Of a stretch of 64,000 nt of DNA, positions 45,317 through 54,505 are shown one piece after another (within the stretch, counting starts at the first letter, position 1; each line of letters begins with the position of its first letter). The notes under the pieces are model-generated. The model was not told the DNA's origin. It was given only the letters and a program-made list of their open reading frames with translations, and made no database searches. The DNA comes from Chloroflexota bacterium. GTDB taxonomy: Bacteria > Chloroflexota > Dehalococcoidia > Lucifugimonadales > GCA-002723415. The stretch is taken from assembly GCA_002721445.1 (NCBI GenBank), contig PBKN01000001.1, forward strand, positions 68,626 to 132,625. The letters run 5' to 3'. Both the position numbers and the translations under genes were made by a program.

Positions 45317-46192
45317 ATGAAATCAATTGAGAAAGTTAATTTGCCAAACCTGCTTTACAGAGGTAAAGTTAGGGATACTTTTCCTATGAGTGATGATAGA
45401 TTACTGATAGTTGCAACAGATAGAATTTCTGTGTTTGATGTAGTCCTGCCTAGTACAATACCTGGTAAAGGAATTGTACTATCGAAAATTTCTTCTTTTT
45501 GGTTTGACTTAACTAAAGATATTATTCCTAATCATCTAATTGATTTAGCTACTGATACTAAAGAATTAGATATTGATACTGAGATATTACAAAGAGGTAG
45601 TATTGTAAAAAAAGCTGAAAGAATTGATGTTGAGTGTGTTGTAAGAGGATATATTACTGGCTCAGCTTGGTCAGAATATAAAAAAACTGGCAAAGTAGCT
45701 GGATTCGATATGCCATCTGATTTAAAGGAAGGAGATAAATTTCCTAGCCCTCTTTTTACTCCTACAACTAAAGCTGAAGTTGGACATGATGAACCATTAA
45801 CAATTGATGAAGTGAAAGATATGGTAGGAAAAGATATGGCGGATAGATTGGAATCAATTACTATTGAAATTTATAACTTTGCACATGATTTTGCATTGTC
45901 TAAAGGTATACTGATTGCTGATACCAAAATGGAGTTTGGTGTAATTAATGGCGAATTAACTTTAATTGATGAATTGCTAACTCCTGATTCTAGTAGGTTT
46001 TGGGATTTGAATGGATATAGTCCTGGTAAATCTCAGCCAAACTATGATAAACAATTTGTTAGAGATTGGGTAGACTCCTCTGGCTGGGATCATGAGCCAC
46101 CTGCACCTAAGTTACCTTTAGATATAATAAATAAAACACAAGATAGGTACCTCCAAGCTTATAATAAGTTAACTGGCTTGGATATTAACTAA
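45317..46192 (+). CDS. purC: SAICAR synthase
   Basis: A 291-residue enzyme: LLYRGKVRDTFPM, LLIVATDRISVFDVVLP, ECVVRGYITGSAWSEYKKTG, PLFTPTTKAEVGHDEPL, LIADTKMEFG and LIDELLTPDSSRFW. It couples aspartate to carboxyaminoimidazole ribonucleotide with ATP. The length fits the longer (yeast-like) PurC group rather than the 240-residue type. AGGAG is six bases upstream of the ATG. Confidence 0.97.
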   Translation: MKSIEKVNLPNLLYRGKVRDTFPMSDDRLLIVATDRISVFDVVLPSTIPGKGIVLSKISSFWFDLTKDIIPNHLIDLATDTKELDIDTEILQRGSIVKKAERIDVECVVRGYITGSAWSEYKKTGKVAGFDMPSDLKEGDKFPSPLFTPTTKAEVGHDEPLTIDEVKDMVGKDMADRLESITIEIYNFAHDFALSKGILIADTKMEFGVINGELTLIDELLTPDSSRFWDLNGYSPGKSQPNYDKQFVRDWVDSSGWDHEPPAPKLPLDIINKTQDRYLQAYNKLTGLDIN

Positions 46193-46210
46193 TATAATTT
46201 GGAGAATTAA

Positions 46211-46825
46211 ATGAGTAAATTAAGTGCTTCTCAAGTTAGGGCAGCGAGACGTGAAAGAAGAGATAAAAAAAAGAAAATATTTAGAATAGCTACTACATCA
46301 GTAGTGTCAATGATAGCTTTAATTTTTGTTATTTCTTTTTTGTTGCCAAGCTTACCGATATTTGATAGATCAAATGATGTACCAGATGGACCTGGTAAAC
46401 GTATGGCTGATCAGGGAAGACAACATATTGGTCCTGGAGACACACATCCTAATTATAACTCTTATCCTTCTACATCTGGCTGGCATTATCCTCAACCACT
46501 TGCACCAGTGAGATGGGGTATACATTCTACATATATTGAAGATGAATATTATATTCATAACCTTGAGCATGGAGGAATAGCTATATTTTACAATTGTGAA
46601 GTTGATTGTCCTGAATTAGTAAGCCAATTAAGTCAAGTGGTAGATAAAGCAGTTGGAGGAGGCATGAAAGTAGTTATGGCTCCCTACCCTGGTATGACTA
46701 CAAAAATAGCCTTAACTGCTTGGAATTTTATAGATATTTTTGATGAATTCGATGAGGATCGTATAATAAAATTTATTAATAGTCATGAAAGTTCACCGAA
46801 TTCTCCGGAACCAAATTTTAGGTAA
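46211..46825 (+). CDS. DUF3105 membrane-anchored protein
   Basis: A 204-residue protein. A basic N-terminus (RAARRERRDKKKK) is followed by one membrane segment (about 26-50, IATTSVVSMIALIFVISFLL), then an outside domain with QGRQHIGPGDTHPNYNSYP, SGWHYPQPLAPVRWGIH, IHNLEHGGIAIFYNC (a His/Cys-rich centre) and VMAPYPGM. These are DUF3105 hallmarks. Function unknown; some members resemble metal- or thiol-binding secreted domains. GGAG is six bases before the ATG. It interrupts the purine genes between purC and purS. Confidence 0.85.
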   Translation: MSKLSASQVRAARRERRDKKKKIFRIATTSVVSMIALIFVISFLLPSLPIFDRSNDVPDGPGKRMADQGRQHIGPGDTHPNYNSYPSTSGWHYPQPLAPVRWGIHSTYIEDEYYIHNLEHGGIAIFYNCEVDCPELVSQLSQVVDKAVGGGMKVVMAPYPGMTTKIALTAWNFIDIFDEFDEDRIIKFINSHESSPNSPEPNFR

Positions 46826-46830
46826 ATATT

Positions 46831-47079
46831 GTGTTTGAGGTAAAAATTACAATTAATTTAAAACCGACTGTTAATAATCCTGAAGGGTTAACAATTAAGA
46901 GTAGTTTAGAAAGTTTAGGTTTTAGTAATCTAAATAGTGTAAGAGTTGGTAAGAATATAATAGTTAAAATAGACTCAGATGATAAAAATGAAGTTATTCT
47001 TCAAGTTGAAGAAATGTGTAGTAAATTGCTTGCTAACCCAATAATTGAGCAATATGAATTTGATATTAATCAGATATAG
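46831..47079 (+). CDS. purS: Phosphoribosylformylglycinamidine synthase, PurS subunit
   Basis: An 82-residue protein with the PurS fold pattern (VKITINLKPTVNNPEG, SLGFSNLNSVRVGK, SKLLANPIIEQYEFDI). PurS bridges PurQ and PurL in the three-part FGAM synthase. The start is GTG at 46831, six bases after the DUF3105 stop. purQ and purL do not follow: the next gene is convergent hisB, with which the 3' ends overlap by 14 bases. The partners must be elsewhere in the genome. Confidence 0.9.
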   Translation: MFEVKITINLKPTVNNPEGLTIKSSLESLGFSNLNSVRVGKNIIVKIDSDDKNEVILQVEEMCSKLLANPIIEQYEFDINQI

Positions 47080-47665
47080 TACCCTTAGTACTAGGTATAG
47101 TATCCTTTTGTCTTTCATCTGTTGTTAGTGCAAACCTTATAGATTTAGCTAAACTTTTAAATATTGATTCGGCAATATGATGGTTGTTTTGACCAGATAT
47201 TAATTTTACATGTAAGTTGAACTTGCCTTCTCTTGCAAAAGATTCTAAAAAGTGTCTGATCATATCAGCAGGCAATCCTCCAAGGTCACTGTCAGATATT
47301 TTTATATCTAATACAGAATATCCTCGTCCACTAAAGTCAACTGCGGTGAAAGCTAATGATTCATCTAAAGGTACAAACGCATGCCCCATTCGATTAATAC
47401 CTTTATGGTCTCCGAGTGCTTCATTTAAAGCTTTTCCTAATATTATTCCTAAATCTTCTATTGTATGATGCCATCCTGTTTGGATGTCTCCTTTTGCAAT
47501 AATGTCCATGTCTATCAAGCTATGACGAGATAATTGTGCTAAGAGGTGGTCCATCATTCCATTACCTGTAGTTATATTTTGTTTTCCTGTACCATCTACA
47601 TCTAATTTTATTGATATTTGAGTTTCATTTGTATTTCTGCTAAGTTCTGTTTTTCTTTTTTGCAA
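47066..47665 (-). CDS. hisB: Imidazoleglycerol-phosphate dehydratase
   Basis: A 199-residue single-domain HisB: GNGMMDHLLAQLSRHSLIDM, GWHHTIEDLGIILGKAL (metal-binding HHxxED), DLGGLPADMIRHFLESFA and NNHHIAESIFKSLA (second HHxxE site). It dehydrates imidazoleglycerol phosphate in histidine synthesis. The start is TTG at 47665, with AAGGGA eight bases upstream. There is no HAD phosphatase domain, so HisN must be a separate gene. It is last in the his operon. Confidence 0.96.
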   Translation of the reverse strand: MQKRKTELSRNTNETQISIKLDVDGTGKQNITTGNGMMDHLLAQLSRHSLIDMDIIAKGDIQTGWHHTIEDLGIILGKALNEALGDHKGINRMGHAFVPLDESLAFTAVDFSGRGYSVLDIKISDSDLGGLPADMIRHFLESFAREGKFNLHVKLISGQNNHHIAESIFKSLAKSIRFALTTDERQKDTIPSTKGTISD

Positions 47666-47698
47666 AGTTCTATTCCCTTTTCTTATAAATTTAAATTT

Positions 47699-48793
47699 TT
47701 ATAATTTGTTTAGAAATTTTTCTATATATTTTATTAAAATATCTGTTTGAGATGGAGTTCCAATAGCTATTCTAAAGAAATTTTTTAGTCTATTTGTATT
47801 AAAATATCGAACAAAAATACCATTATTTGCTAATTGATCGACTATTATTTTTGCTTTACCTTCATCTAGTTCGCAAAGAATATAATTTCCATATGAAGGG
47901 AAAGGCTTTATATTATTTATTTTTTGAAGTATATTAAACATTCTATTACGTTCATTAATTATCAGTTCAACATTTTTTATTAAATTGTCACAATCATCAA
48001 GAGAAGCTAAAAGGGCTACTTCTGCAGCAATATTAACATTATATGGAGATTTTATATCTATTATATGATTTATTAAAATTGGGTTTGCTAAAGCATATCC
48101 AATTCTTAAACCAGCCAAACCAGCCCATTTACTCAAAGTCCTTAGAACTATTAAATTTTCATGTTCTTTAACAAGTTCAGCTACAGTATGTCCTGAAAAT
48201 TCGTAATACGCTTCATCAATTACAACTAACTTTCCCGTCTGTAGAAGTCTTAATACTTGATCTTTTGAACATATATTACCTGTAGGGTTATTAGGCGAAC
48301 TTACAAATATTATTTTTGTATTATCATTAATTTTGTTTTCTAAAGCTTTTATATCTATTTCAAAATTTTTATCTCTAGGTACATTTATAATTGATGCACC
48401 TGCTATACGCGCACAAAACCCATACATTGCAAATGTTGGTTCAAAATCAATTATATTATCTCCATAAGAAATAAATAATCTAAAAATTAAATCTATCAAC
48501 TCATCACTGCCTGCTCCAGCAATTATATTTTCTGTAGGCATATTTGTATATTTAGACAAACTATTTCTTATTTTTCTTTGTAATGGGTCTGGATATATAT
48601 GTAAAGGAGCATTTTCAAGAGCTTTTATAGCCTTTTCGGATCCTCCATATGGGTTTTCATTTCCATTAAGTTTGAGAATATTTTCTTTTTTTATTCCAGA
48701 TTTTTGAGCTAATACTTCTGGGGGATCTACAGGTTCATAGACTTTCATTTTTAAAAGGTGAGGTTTAATTAATTTTTCTATTTTTATATTCAT
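47699..48793 (-). CDS. hisC: Histidinol-phosphate aminotransferase
   Basis: A 364-residue fold-type I aminotransferase: LNGNENPYGGSEKAI, AGAGSDELIDLIFR, IFVSSPNNPTGN, VIDEAYYEFSG, TLSKWAGLAGLRIGYA (PLP Lys) and FRIAIGTPSQ. It transaminates imidazole acetol phosphate with glutamate. It lies between hisD and hisB in the operon, which supports this over other aminotransferases. Confidence 0.94.
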   Translation of the reverse strand: MNIKIEKLIKPHLLKMKVYEPVDPPEVLAQKSGIKKENILKLNGNENPYGGSEKAIKALENAPLHIYPDPLQRKIRNSLSKYTNMPTENIIAGAGSDELIDLIFRLFISYGDNIIDFEPTFAMYGFCARIAGASIINVPRDKNFEIDIKALENKINDNTKIIFVSSPNNPTGNICSKDQVLRLLQTGKLVVIDEAYYEFSGHTVAELVKEHENLIVLRTLSKWAGLAGLRIGYALANPILINHIIDIKSPYNVNIAAEVALLASLDDCDNLIKNVELIINERNRMFNILQKINNIKPFPSYGNYILCELDEGKAKIIVDQLANNGIFVRYFNTNRLKNFFRIAIGTPSQTDILIKYIEKFLNKL

Positions 48794-48847
48794 AGTTAAT
48801 AATCCAATGAGAATAGTTTTATTTATTTTGATAAATCTTATTCTACA

Positions 48848-50182
48848 CTAATTTTTGGATTTCCTTATTTTTAAAGCGTTAAAATGGCCATATAATCCTT
48901 CTGCTTGAGCAATTATTGAAGCAGTTTCTCCTAATTCTAGTGCTAAAGATTTATCTAAAGATAAAACAGGGCTATATTTAAGAAACGTATGAACACCAAG
49001 TCCAGAATTGAACTTAGCTGAACCTCCAGTCGGCATAACATGGCTTGGTCCAGCTATATAATCACCTAGTACTTCATGAGAAAATTCTCCTATAAAAATT
49101 GCTCCAGCATTTTTTATTTTGTCTATGTGGCTTAAAGGGCTATCTATCATAAGAGATAAGTGTTCGGGTGAAAAAATATTTGCTAAATCAAATGCATCTT
49201 CTAAATTATCTAATACAATAATTGCGCCTTGGGTTTCAATTGATAATTTAGCAGTTTCTGATCTTGCCATTTTAGGAATTGCGTTGGTAATTTTTTCTTT
49301 TACTTCTTTTCCTATTTTTTCTGATGTAGTTATTAAAATTGGTTTTGCTAAGATGTCATGTTCAGCTTGAGCTAATAAATCTGCACAGCAGTAATCAGAA
49401 TTTGAAGATTTATCTGCAATCAACATAGCTTCAGTAGGACCAAATAGTCCATCAATTCCAACTTGCCCGAACAGTAGTTTTTTTGCTAGTGTAACAAATA
49501 TATTCCCAGGGCCACAAATCATATCAACAGCTGGTACTGTTTTTGTTCCATAAGCCATTGCAGCTATTGCTTGGGCACCACCTATTTGGAAAATATCATC
49601 TACTCCCGATATATCGGCAGCTACTAATATAGATGGATCAGGTGGAGAGTTGTTTTTTGTAGGGGTACATAGAATTATTTTTTCTACTCCTGCAATTTTT
49701 GCAGGTGTCACTGTCATTATTACTGTTGATGGATAAGTAGCAGTACCACCTGGAGCATAAGTTCCAATAATATTCATAGGTTGAATTATCTGCCCCCATC
49801 CTTTTTCTTTATCCATCCATGATTTTGGTAAGGTTTTACTATGAAAATCTGCTACTCTTTCTGAGGCTATTTTTAATGCTTCTATTAATTTTAATGGGAC
49901 TTTATTGTACGCATTTTTTATGTCTTCATTGGATACTTTTATTTGGTCTATATCAAAACCATCTAATTTTGATGTGTATTTTTTTACAGCTTTATCTCCT
50001 TTAATTTTTACTTCATCTATTATCATTTCAACAATTTGAACTGGAGATAATTTTTTTCCAAAGATTTTTTTATTAGATTCTAATATTAATTCTAAAGTTT
50101 CATTTGGAATATTATCAATTCCAAATTTTCTTAAATCTAACAGAAATTTTTTAGCATCCTCTAAACCTTTAATTAATTTCAT
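48848..50182 (-). CDS. hisD: Histidinol dehydrogenase
   Basis: A 444-residue enzyme: IGTYAPGGTATYPSTVIMT, IFQIGGAQAIAAMAYGT, MICGPGNIFVTLAKK, GPTEAMLIAD, AEHDILAKPILIT, FSPEHLSLM (catalytic Glu/His) and HVMPTGGSAKFNSGL. It oxidises histidinol to histidine in two NAD-dependent steps. Its start overlaps the stop of the phospholipase C-like gene by four bases. Confidence 0.97.
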   Translation of the reverse strand: MKLIKGLEDAKKFLLDLRKFGIDNIPNETLELILESNKKIFGKKLSPVQIVEMIIDEVKIKGDKAVKKYTSKLDGFDIDQIKVSNEDIKNAYNKVPLKLIEALKIASERVADFHSKTLPKSWMDKEKGWGQIIQPMNIIGTYAPGGTATYPSTVIMTVTPAKIAGVEKIILCTPTKNNSPPDPSILVAADISGVDDIFQIGGAQAIAAMAYGTKTVPAVDMICGPGNIFVTLAKKLLFGQVGIDGLFGPTEAMLIADKSSNSDYCCADLLAQAEHDILAKPILITTSEKIGKEVKEKITNAIPKMARSETAKLSIETQGAIIVLDNLEDAFDLANIFSPEHLSLMIDSPLSHIDKIKNAGAIFIGEFSHEVLGDYIAGPSHVMPTGGSAKFNSGLGVHTFLKYSPVLSLDKSLALELGETASIIAQAEGLYGHFNALKIRKSKN

Positions 50183-50925
50183 GATATTAAGCTTCCAATT
50201 AATTTCGTTGTAATATCAATAGTATCTTTTTCATATTTAATTATTTCATTTTTCGATACTTTAGAATATATCTTTTCTAAATTAGAATCAATTGATTCTA
50301 AAAATGAATCTGCCATAAGGATTACTGATTTATTTGAATTATTTTTTTCAATTCTTTTAGCCATAAATTTCAATCTTTCCCATGAAAAATCTTTTGATAA
50401 AAAATTCGTAACCCATTCTCTCCATTCTATTAATTTATTATTATTAATAAATTTAATATTTAGAGATTTGGATGCAGTTCTTATACAGATTAGTGAATTA
50501 TTTAAAACTGGCCAGGCTTGTTTATCCATGTCTAATTGAACGGCCCTATCCATTAACAAACCAAATATTTCATCATTATATATTGATTTGTTTCCAAAAT
50601 ATGGCCTGAATATTTTATTAATCCACATTTCATCAGCTATTAAGTGCGAGATATATCCAGCAAAAAAAGCTTGTGTTTCGGAGTTCTGTTCACGTATATT
50701 TTTTAGTTCAGGATATTTTATTAAAATCTTTTCTACTCCTGTGCCAATTTTATTAACAGATAAAGTTGAGAAATGGTATTGCTCTCTATTCTCTTTTGAA
50801 ATTACATGCATATCAGGTGAGGTAGATCCAAGTAAAAAATATCCAATATTTTTAGAAATAATATGTAAATTTATTTTACTTGAAGATAACTTAGCTAGTT
50901 GAATATGTTTAGGTAAATTAGGCAA
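50179..50925 (-). CDS. Zinc-dependent phospholipase C-like protein
   Basis: A 248-residue protein resembling the zinc-dependent phospholipase C fold (pfam00882): LPKHIQLAKL at the start, LLGSTSPDMHVI, REQYHFSTLSV, and AFFAGYISHLIADEMWINKIF, which supply His and Asp ligands. No signal peptide is visible. Such proteins are common and poorly understood in Chloroflexota and Firmicutes. It lies inside the his operon, between hisG and hisD, and overlaps hisD by four bases. A role in histidine synthesis is not known. Confidence 0.7.
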   Translation of the reverse strand: MPNLPKHIQLAKLSSSKINLHIISKNIGYFLLGSTSPDMHVISKENREQYHFSTLSVNKIGTGVEKILIKYPELKNIREQNSETQAFFAGYISHLIADEMWINKIFRPYFGNKSIYNDEIFGLLMDRAVQLDMDKQAWPVLNNSLICIRTASKSLNIKFINNNKLIEWREWVTNFLSKDFSWERLKFMAKRIEKNNSNKSVILMADSFLESIDSNLEKIYSKVSKNEIIKYEKDTIDITTKLIGSLIS

Positions 50926-50958
50926 TTAATTATCCATAATTATAATATTAATCAATAC

Positions 50959-51924
50959 TTAAAATATATATTCTGGATTATAGACTTTTATATTTTTCCC
51001 TCCAGAACCTTTTATAGCTTTAATTACTAAAAGTAAGTCTTGCTTAATTATCATGATTTCTAATTTGTATAATTTTTCTTTTGAATGGTTATATATTTCA
51101 GATATAGTTATATCGGAGCTATCAATAAAAGAATTAAGTTTTTTTAATAGCCTATTAGAATTATTTACGTTTAAGTTAGCTGTTATAATATATGATTCAG
51201 AAGCATAGATATGTGATTCAATTGTATTTATTAACATTTGAGATAATTCAAGTTTAGATTTGTTAGACTCTAATATCTTCTTGTTACCAATTAAAATTGC
51301 TTGTGAATTTAATATAGTGCCACCTTTAATAGTTTTTAAATTGTTTTCTCTCATTGTTGTACCGCTAGAAGAAATGTCAGCAATTATATCAGCAAATCCC
51401 ATTTCTGGGGCAACTTCTAAAGTACCATCTGACCTTATTAATGAGAAATGGTTAATTCCGTTTTCAATTAAGTGTTTTTTTACAAGCCTTGGAAATTTAG
51501 TAGCAATTTTCAATACCTTTCCTTTATTTCTAAATTCCATAGTTAGATCAGTCAGGTCTGCTAAAGAAGAAATGTCAATCCAAGAGTTCGGTATTTCTAA
51601 TAAGAGACTACATCCTCCGAATTTTAAATCATTTATCAATATAGAAGTATTACTATCTTTTTCTTTTAATTCTAAGTATCTATCTAATCCAACAATGCCT
51701 AATTCCGCACTCCCTTCTTCTACTTTTGATGTTATATCTGAAGTTCTTTGGAATAAAATATTGATCCCATTTAAATTAGGTATTATTGCAGAATATTTTC
51801 TTGGATTTGATCTGTATACAGGGATGCCTGATTTTGATAAGAATTTTAAAGTTGGATCATATAATGCTCCATTACTTGGTATAGCTAGTTGTATTTGGGT
51901 ATTTTTTCTCATATTATTTGCCAT
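50959..51924 (-). CDS. hisG: ATP phosphoribosyltransferase, long form
   Basis: A 321-residue HisG: QLAIPSNGALYDPTLKFL, ELGIVGLDRYLE, LKIATKFPRLVKKHLIE, LEVAPEMGFADIIADISSSGTTM (PRPP-binding loop) and a C-terminal ACT-like domain of about 75 residues (YIITANLNVNNSNRLLKKLN... ending IKAIKGSGGKNIKVYNP). HisG catalyses the first step of histidine synthesis. The regulatory domain is characteristic of the long hexameric form, which needs no HisZ. Yet a HisZ-like gene lies upstream with an 11-base overlap. Confidence 0.93.
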   Translation of the reverse strand: MANNMRKNTQIQLAIPSNGALYDPTLKFLSKSGIPVYRSNPRKYSAIIPNLNGINILFQRTSDITSKVEEGSAELGIVGLDRYLELKEKDSNTSILINDLKFGGCSLLLEIPNSWIDISSLADLTDLTMEFRNKGKVLKIATKFPRLVKKHLIENGINHFSLIRSDGTLEVAPEMGFADIIADISSSGTTMRENNLKTIKGGTILNSQAILIGNKKILESNKSKLELSQMLINTIESHIYASESYIITANLNVNNSNRLLKKLNSFIDSSDITISEIYNHSKEKLYKLEIMIIKQDLLLVIKAIKGSGGKNIKVYNPEYIF

Positions 51925-53104
51925 TAATTATTTCTAAAACTTTTTGTATATTTTCAAGTGAATATGCGAAACCCAAAGCGGGCACCATTTCCCGTCCTCC
52001 AAGAATTTGCACAAGCTCATCATATCTACCACCTCCACCTAGATGTATTAATTCTGATTTATTTTGATAGTTTATATCAAAAATAATACCAGTATAATAT
52101 TCAAGTCCACGAATATGTGCAGGAACTAAATTAATATTAGCATTAGGCCCAATAGTTTTTTCAATTGAATTAGAGATTTCTTCTAAAGGGATTAACAATT
52201 TTTCTGGAATAGAATTTTCTTGGAGTATTTTTCTAGTTTCATTTAAAGCTTTTTCAGGCGGAGCATCTATTTTTACTAAACTTTTAGTTAAAAAAATTGC
52301 ATCTTTTAATGCCTGACTGTTATCTGAATATTTTCTTTTTTTAAATAAACGTTTAATGATGTCATCAGGCGACCTTTGTCCAACTGTGCTATTTAAATGT
52401 TCTTTTAGAACAATATCTGAAAAATCGAGTTTATTTTCTTTATCAGGTGTGTTTTGGGGATTATTTTTTGTATTATTAAAAATACCTAATTTTTCAGCTT
52501 TATATATAATATCTTCAGTTGTTATTTTATTGGATTGTATAGATTGTAAGTTGTTTAGTATTAGGTTTATTGCAGGGTTTGATAATTCAAAAACCGTTAA
52601 TATTTTATTTAGAAATTCTAGATTTCCAATTTTAATTTTTGTTTTATCTATTCCAATTAATTCTAAGGCTTTTATTGACATATATAATATATCAGAATCT
52701 ATTTCTAAACCATTTTGGCCTATTAGCTCTATACCTATTTGATTACGTTGTTCTAAACCATCTATCTGATTTGGATTATATGCGAATACTGGTCCATTAT
52801 ATTGGAATTTTAATGGTAAATCGTCGGGTTCATATATCTTTAAAAAATTTTTTATTATAGATGTTGTAAATTCAGGTCTTAAACTAACACTGCGCCCACC
52901 AGGGTCTACGAAAGAATATAATTTACTAGATAGTCTTACTCCTGATTTACGAGTAAAAATATCTGAATCTTCAATTAATGATGTACTTGTTGGAATATAG
53001 CCTTTAGTAGTAAAAAAGTTTTTTATATTGTCAATAGTATCAATAATTTTTTTATTTGTCTTATCAAAATCTATATTTGGTAATTTAGATGCTGTCATGA
53101 TCAT
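51914..53104 (-). CDS. hisZ: ATP phosphoribosyltransferase regulatory subunit-like (HisZ), class II aaRS fold
   Basis: A 396-residue class II tRNA synthetase-like protein without an anticodon-binding domain: SLRPEFTTSIIKNFL, FQYNGPVFAYN, GIELIGQNGLEID, HIRGLEYYTGIIFDI and HLGGGGRYDELVQILGG, ending soon after PALGFAYSLENIQ. Motif 2 has FAYN where HisRS has FRxE. It keeps Arg in the RGLEYYTG motif, which HisZ often lacks. A charged insertion (about 210-225) follows ITTEDIIYKAEKLG. It lies upstream of hisG, so it is annotated HisZ; another possibility is a HisRS paralogue with an unrelated job. Alternative ATG at 53098. Confidence 0.78.
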   Translation of the reverse strand: MIMTASKLPNIDFDKTNKKIIDTIDNIKNFFTTKGYIPTSTSLIEDSDIFTRKSGVRLSSKLYSFVDPGGRSVSLRPEFTTSIIKNFLKIYEPDDLPLKFQYNGPVFAYNPNQIDGLEQRNQIGIELIGQNGLEIDSDILYMSIKALELIGIDKTKIKIGNLEFLNKILTVFELSNPAINLILNNLQSIQSNKITTEDIIYKAEKLGIFNNTKNNPQNTPDKENKLDFSDIVLKEHLNSTVGQRSPDDIIKRLFKKRKYSDNSQALKDAIFLTKSLVKIDAPPEKALNETRKILQENSIPEKLLIPLEEISNSIEKTIGPNANINLVPAHIRGLEYYTGIIFDINYQNKSELIHLGGGGRYDELVQILGGREMVPALGFAYSLENIQKVLEIINGK

Positions 53105-53194
53105 TTGTCTCTAAAAAATATTTTTGTATATTTAATTATATATTTAATTATATTAAAATTCAGTTATAAAACCTAATGATTTTAGATATATATA

Positions 53195-54460
53195 TTAATT
53201 ATTGGAAATCTTTTCAAAAACTTTATCAATACTATTTAAAGTTATTTTAATATCTTCTAAATTATGTTCTGTTGAAATAAACCAAATAGATCCCGAATAG
53301 TCTCCATATTCAATTCTTACTCCATTTTGAATCATGAGGCTATAAAATTTTTTGTAAATTGAATTACTTTTTTTTGGTTTTTCTAAATCATCTATAAATG
53401 ATAGTTTAAACATTGGGCCATCGCCTTGAATTAAAATAGGAATATTATATTTTAAGGCATGTTCTTTAATCCCATTTATTAACTGTGCACCTATTTCATA
53501 CAATTGCTTATAGATACTTTTCTCATTACTAATAAGGTATGATAAAGCAGCATTTGATGCACTTAATGACATAATATTAGAATTTAAGGTTCCTCCATGG
53601 TAAACTTTATTTTTTTCTAATAAAGACATTATGTTAAGTTTTCCACAGATCATTGATATAGGGAAACCTCCTCCAAGTGCCTTGGCAAAAGTTGATAAAT
53701 CAGGTTTTATATCACATAATTTTTGAGCTCCACCTATAGATAATCTGAATCCAGTTATTACTTCATCAAATATTAAAATTATTTGCCATTTATCACACAA
53801 ATATCGAAGACTTTTCAAAAATTCCTTATTTATTTCACAATCTGGAGCTGGACTAGTAATTATGGAAGCAATTTCATGGTGATTATTTGAAATTATATTA
53901 TTCAACAATTCAATATTATTCCACGGAACTGTGATAATATTCTTAAATAATTGATTAGGAATACCTTCAGAAGCTAGCATTGATCTATCTTGATTATTAA
54001 TTTGAGGCACTAAAGTATTATCAGTCCATCCATGGTATTGACCTTCAAACATTATTATTTTTGATTTTTTAGTAAAAGCTCTAGATAGTCTTAATGCCAG
54101 CTCTACTATTTCTGTGCCTGTAGTTGCATATCGTACTAAATCGGCTGATGGAATTATTGATTTTATTTTTTCAGATAATTCTATTTCTAATTTGTTTGCA
54201 GTTCCAAATACTTGACCATACTTAATATGTTTTTCTACTTCTTTAAGAATGAATTTAGGAGAATGTCCAAACATTAAAGGACCTCTTCCTAAAATATAGT
54301 CAACATATTCATTTTGGTCTATATCATAAATACGAGATCCTATGCCTCTATTAAAAAAAGGAGGTGAAGGTAATTCTCTAATCCTAGAATTACTACTAAC
54401 ACCCCCAGCGAGTGAGTTTTTTGCTTTTGCGAATAAATTTATTGATTTTGAAATATCCAT
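53195..54460 (-). CDS. Class III aminotransferase, glutamate-1-semialdehyde aminomutase-like
   Basis: A 421-residue fold-type I PLP enzyme: SLAGGVSSNSRIRELP, DYILGRGPLMFGHSP, RYATTGTEIVELALRLSRA, EGQYHGWTD, LIFDEVITGFRLSIGGAQ and STFAKALGGGFPISM with the PLP Lys. These features match the HemL group. ITSPAPDCEINKEFLK and the short C-terminus differ from canonical HemL, so it may be a paralogue acting on another beta- or gamma-amino compound. It lies between the his operon and a zinc-ribbon gene. Confidence 0.75.
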   Translation of the reverse strand: MDISKSINLFAKAKNSLAGGVSSNSRIRELPSPPFFNRGIGSRIYDIDQNEYVDYILGRGPLMFGHSPKFILKEVEKHIKYGQVFGTANKLEIELSEKIKSIIPSADLVRYATTGTEIVELALRLSRAFTKKSKIIMFEGQYHGWTDNTLVPQINNQDRSMLASEGIPNQLFKNIITVPWNNIELLNNIISNNHHEIASIITSPAPDCEINKEFLKSLRYLCDKWQIILIFDEVITGFRLSIGGAQKLCDIKPDLSTFAKALGGGFPISMICGKLNIMSLLEKNKVYHGGTLNSNIMSLSASNAALSYLISNEKSIYKQLYEIGAQLINGIKEHALKYNIPILIQGDGPMFKLSFIDDLEKPKKSNSIYKKFYSLMIQNGVRIEYGDYSGSIWFISTEHNLEDIKITLNSIDKVFEKISNN

Positions 54461-54505
54461 ATAAAATGTATTTCTATAAAGATTTTTTTATATCAAGTAT
54501 TTAAT

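Noticed and set aside
51260-51937. 225-residue plus-strand open frame
   Set aside because: It lies entirely antisense to hisG, has no SD or recognisable domain, and open antisense frames are expected in such AT-rich DNA.
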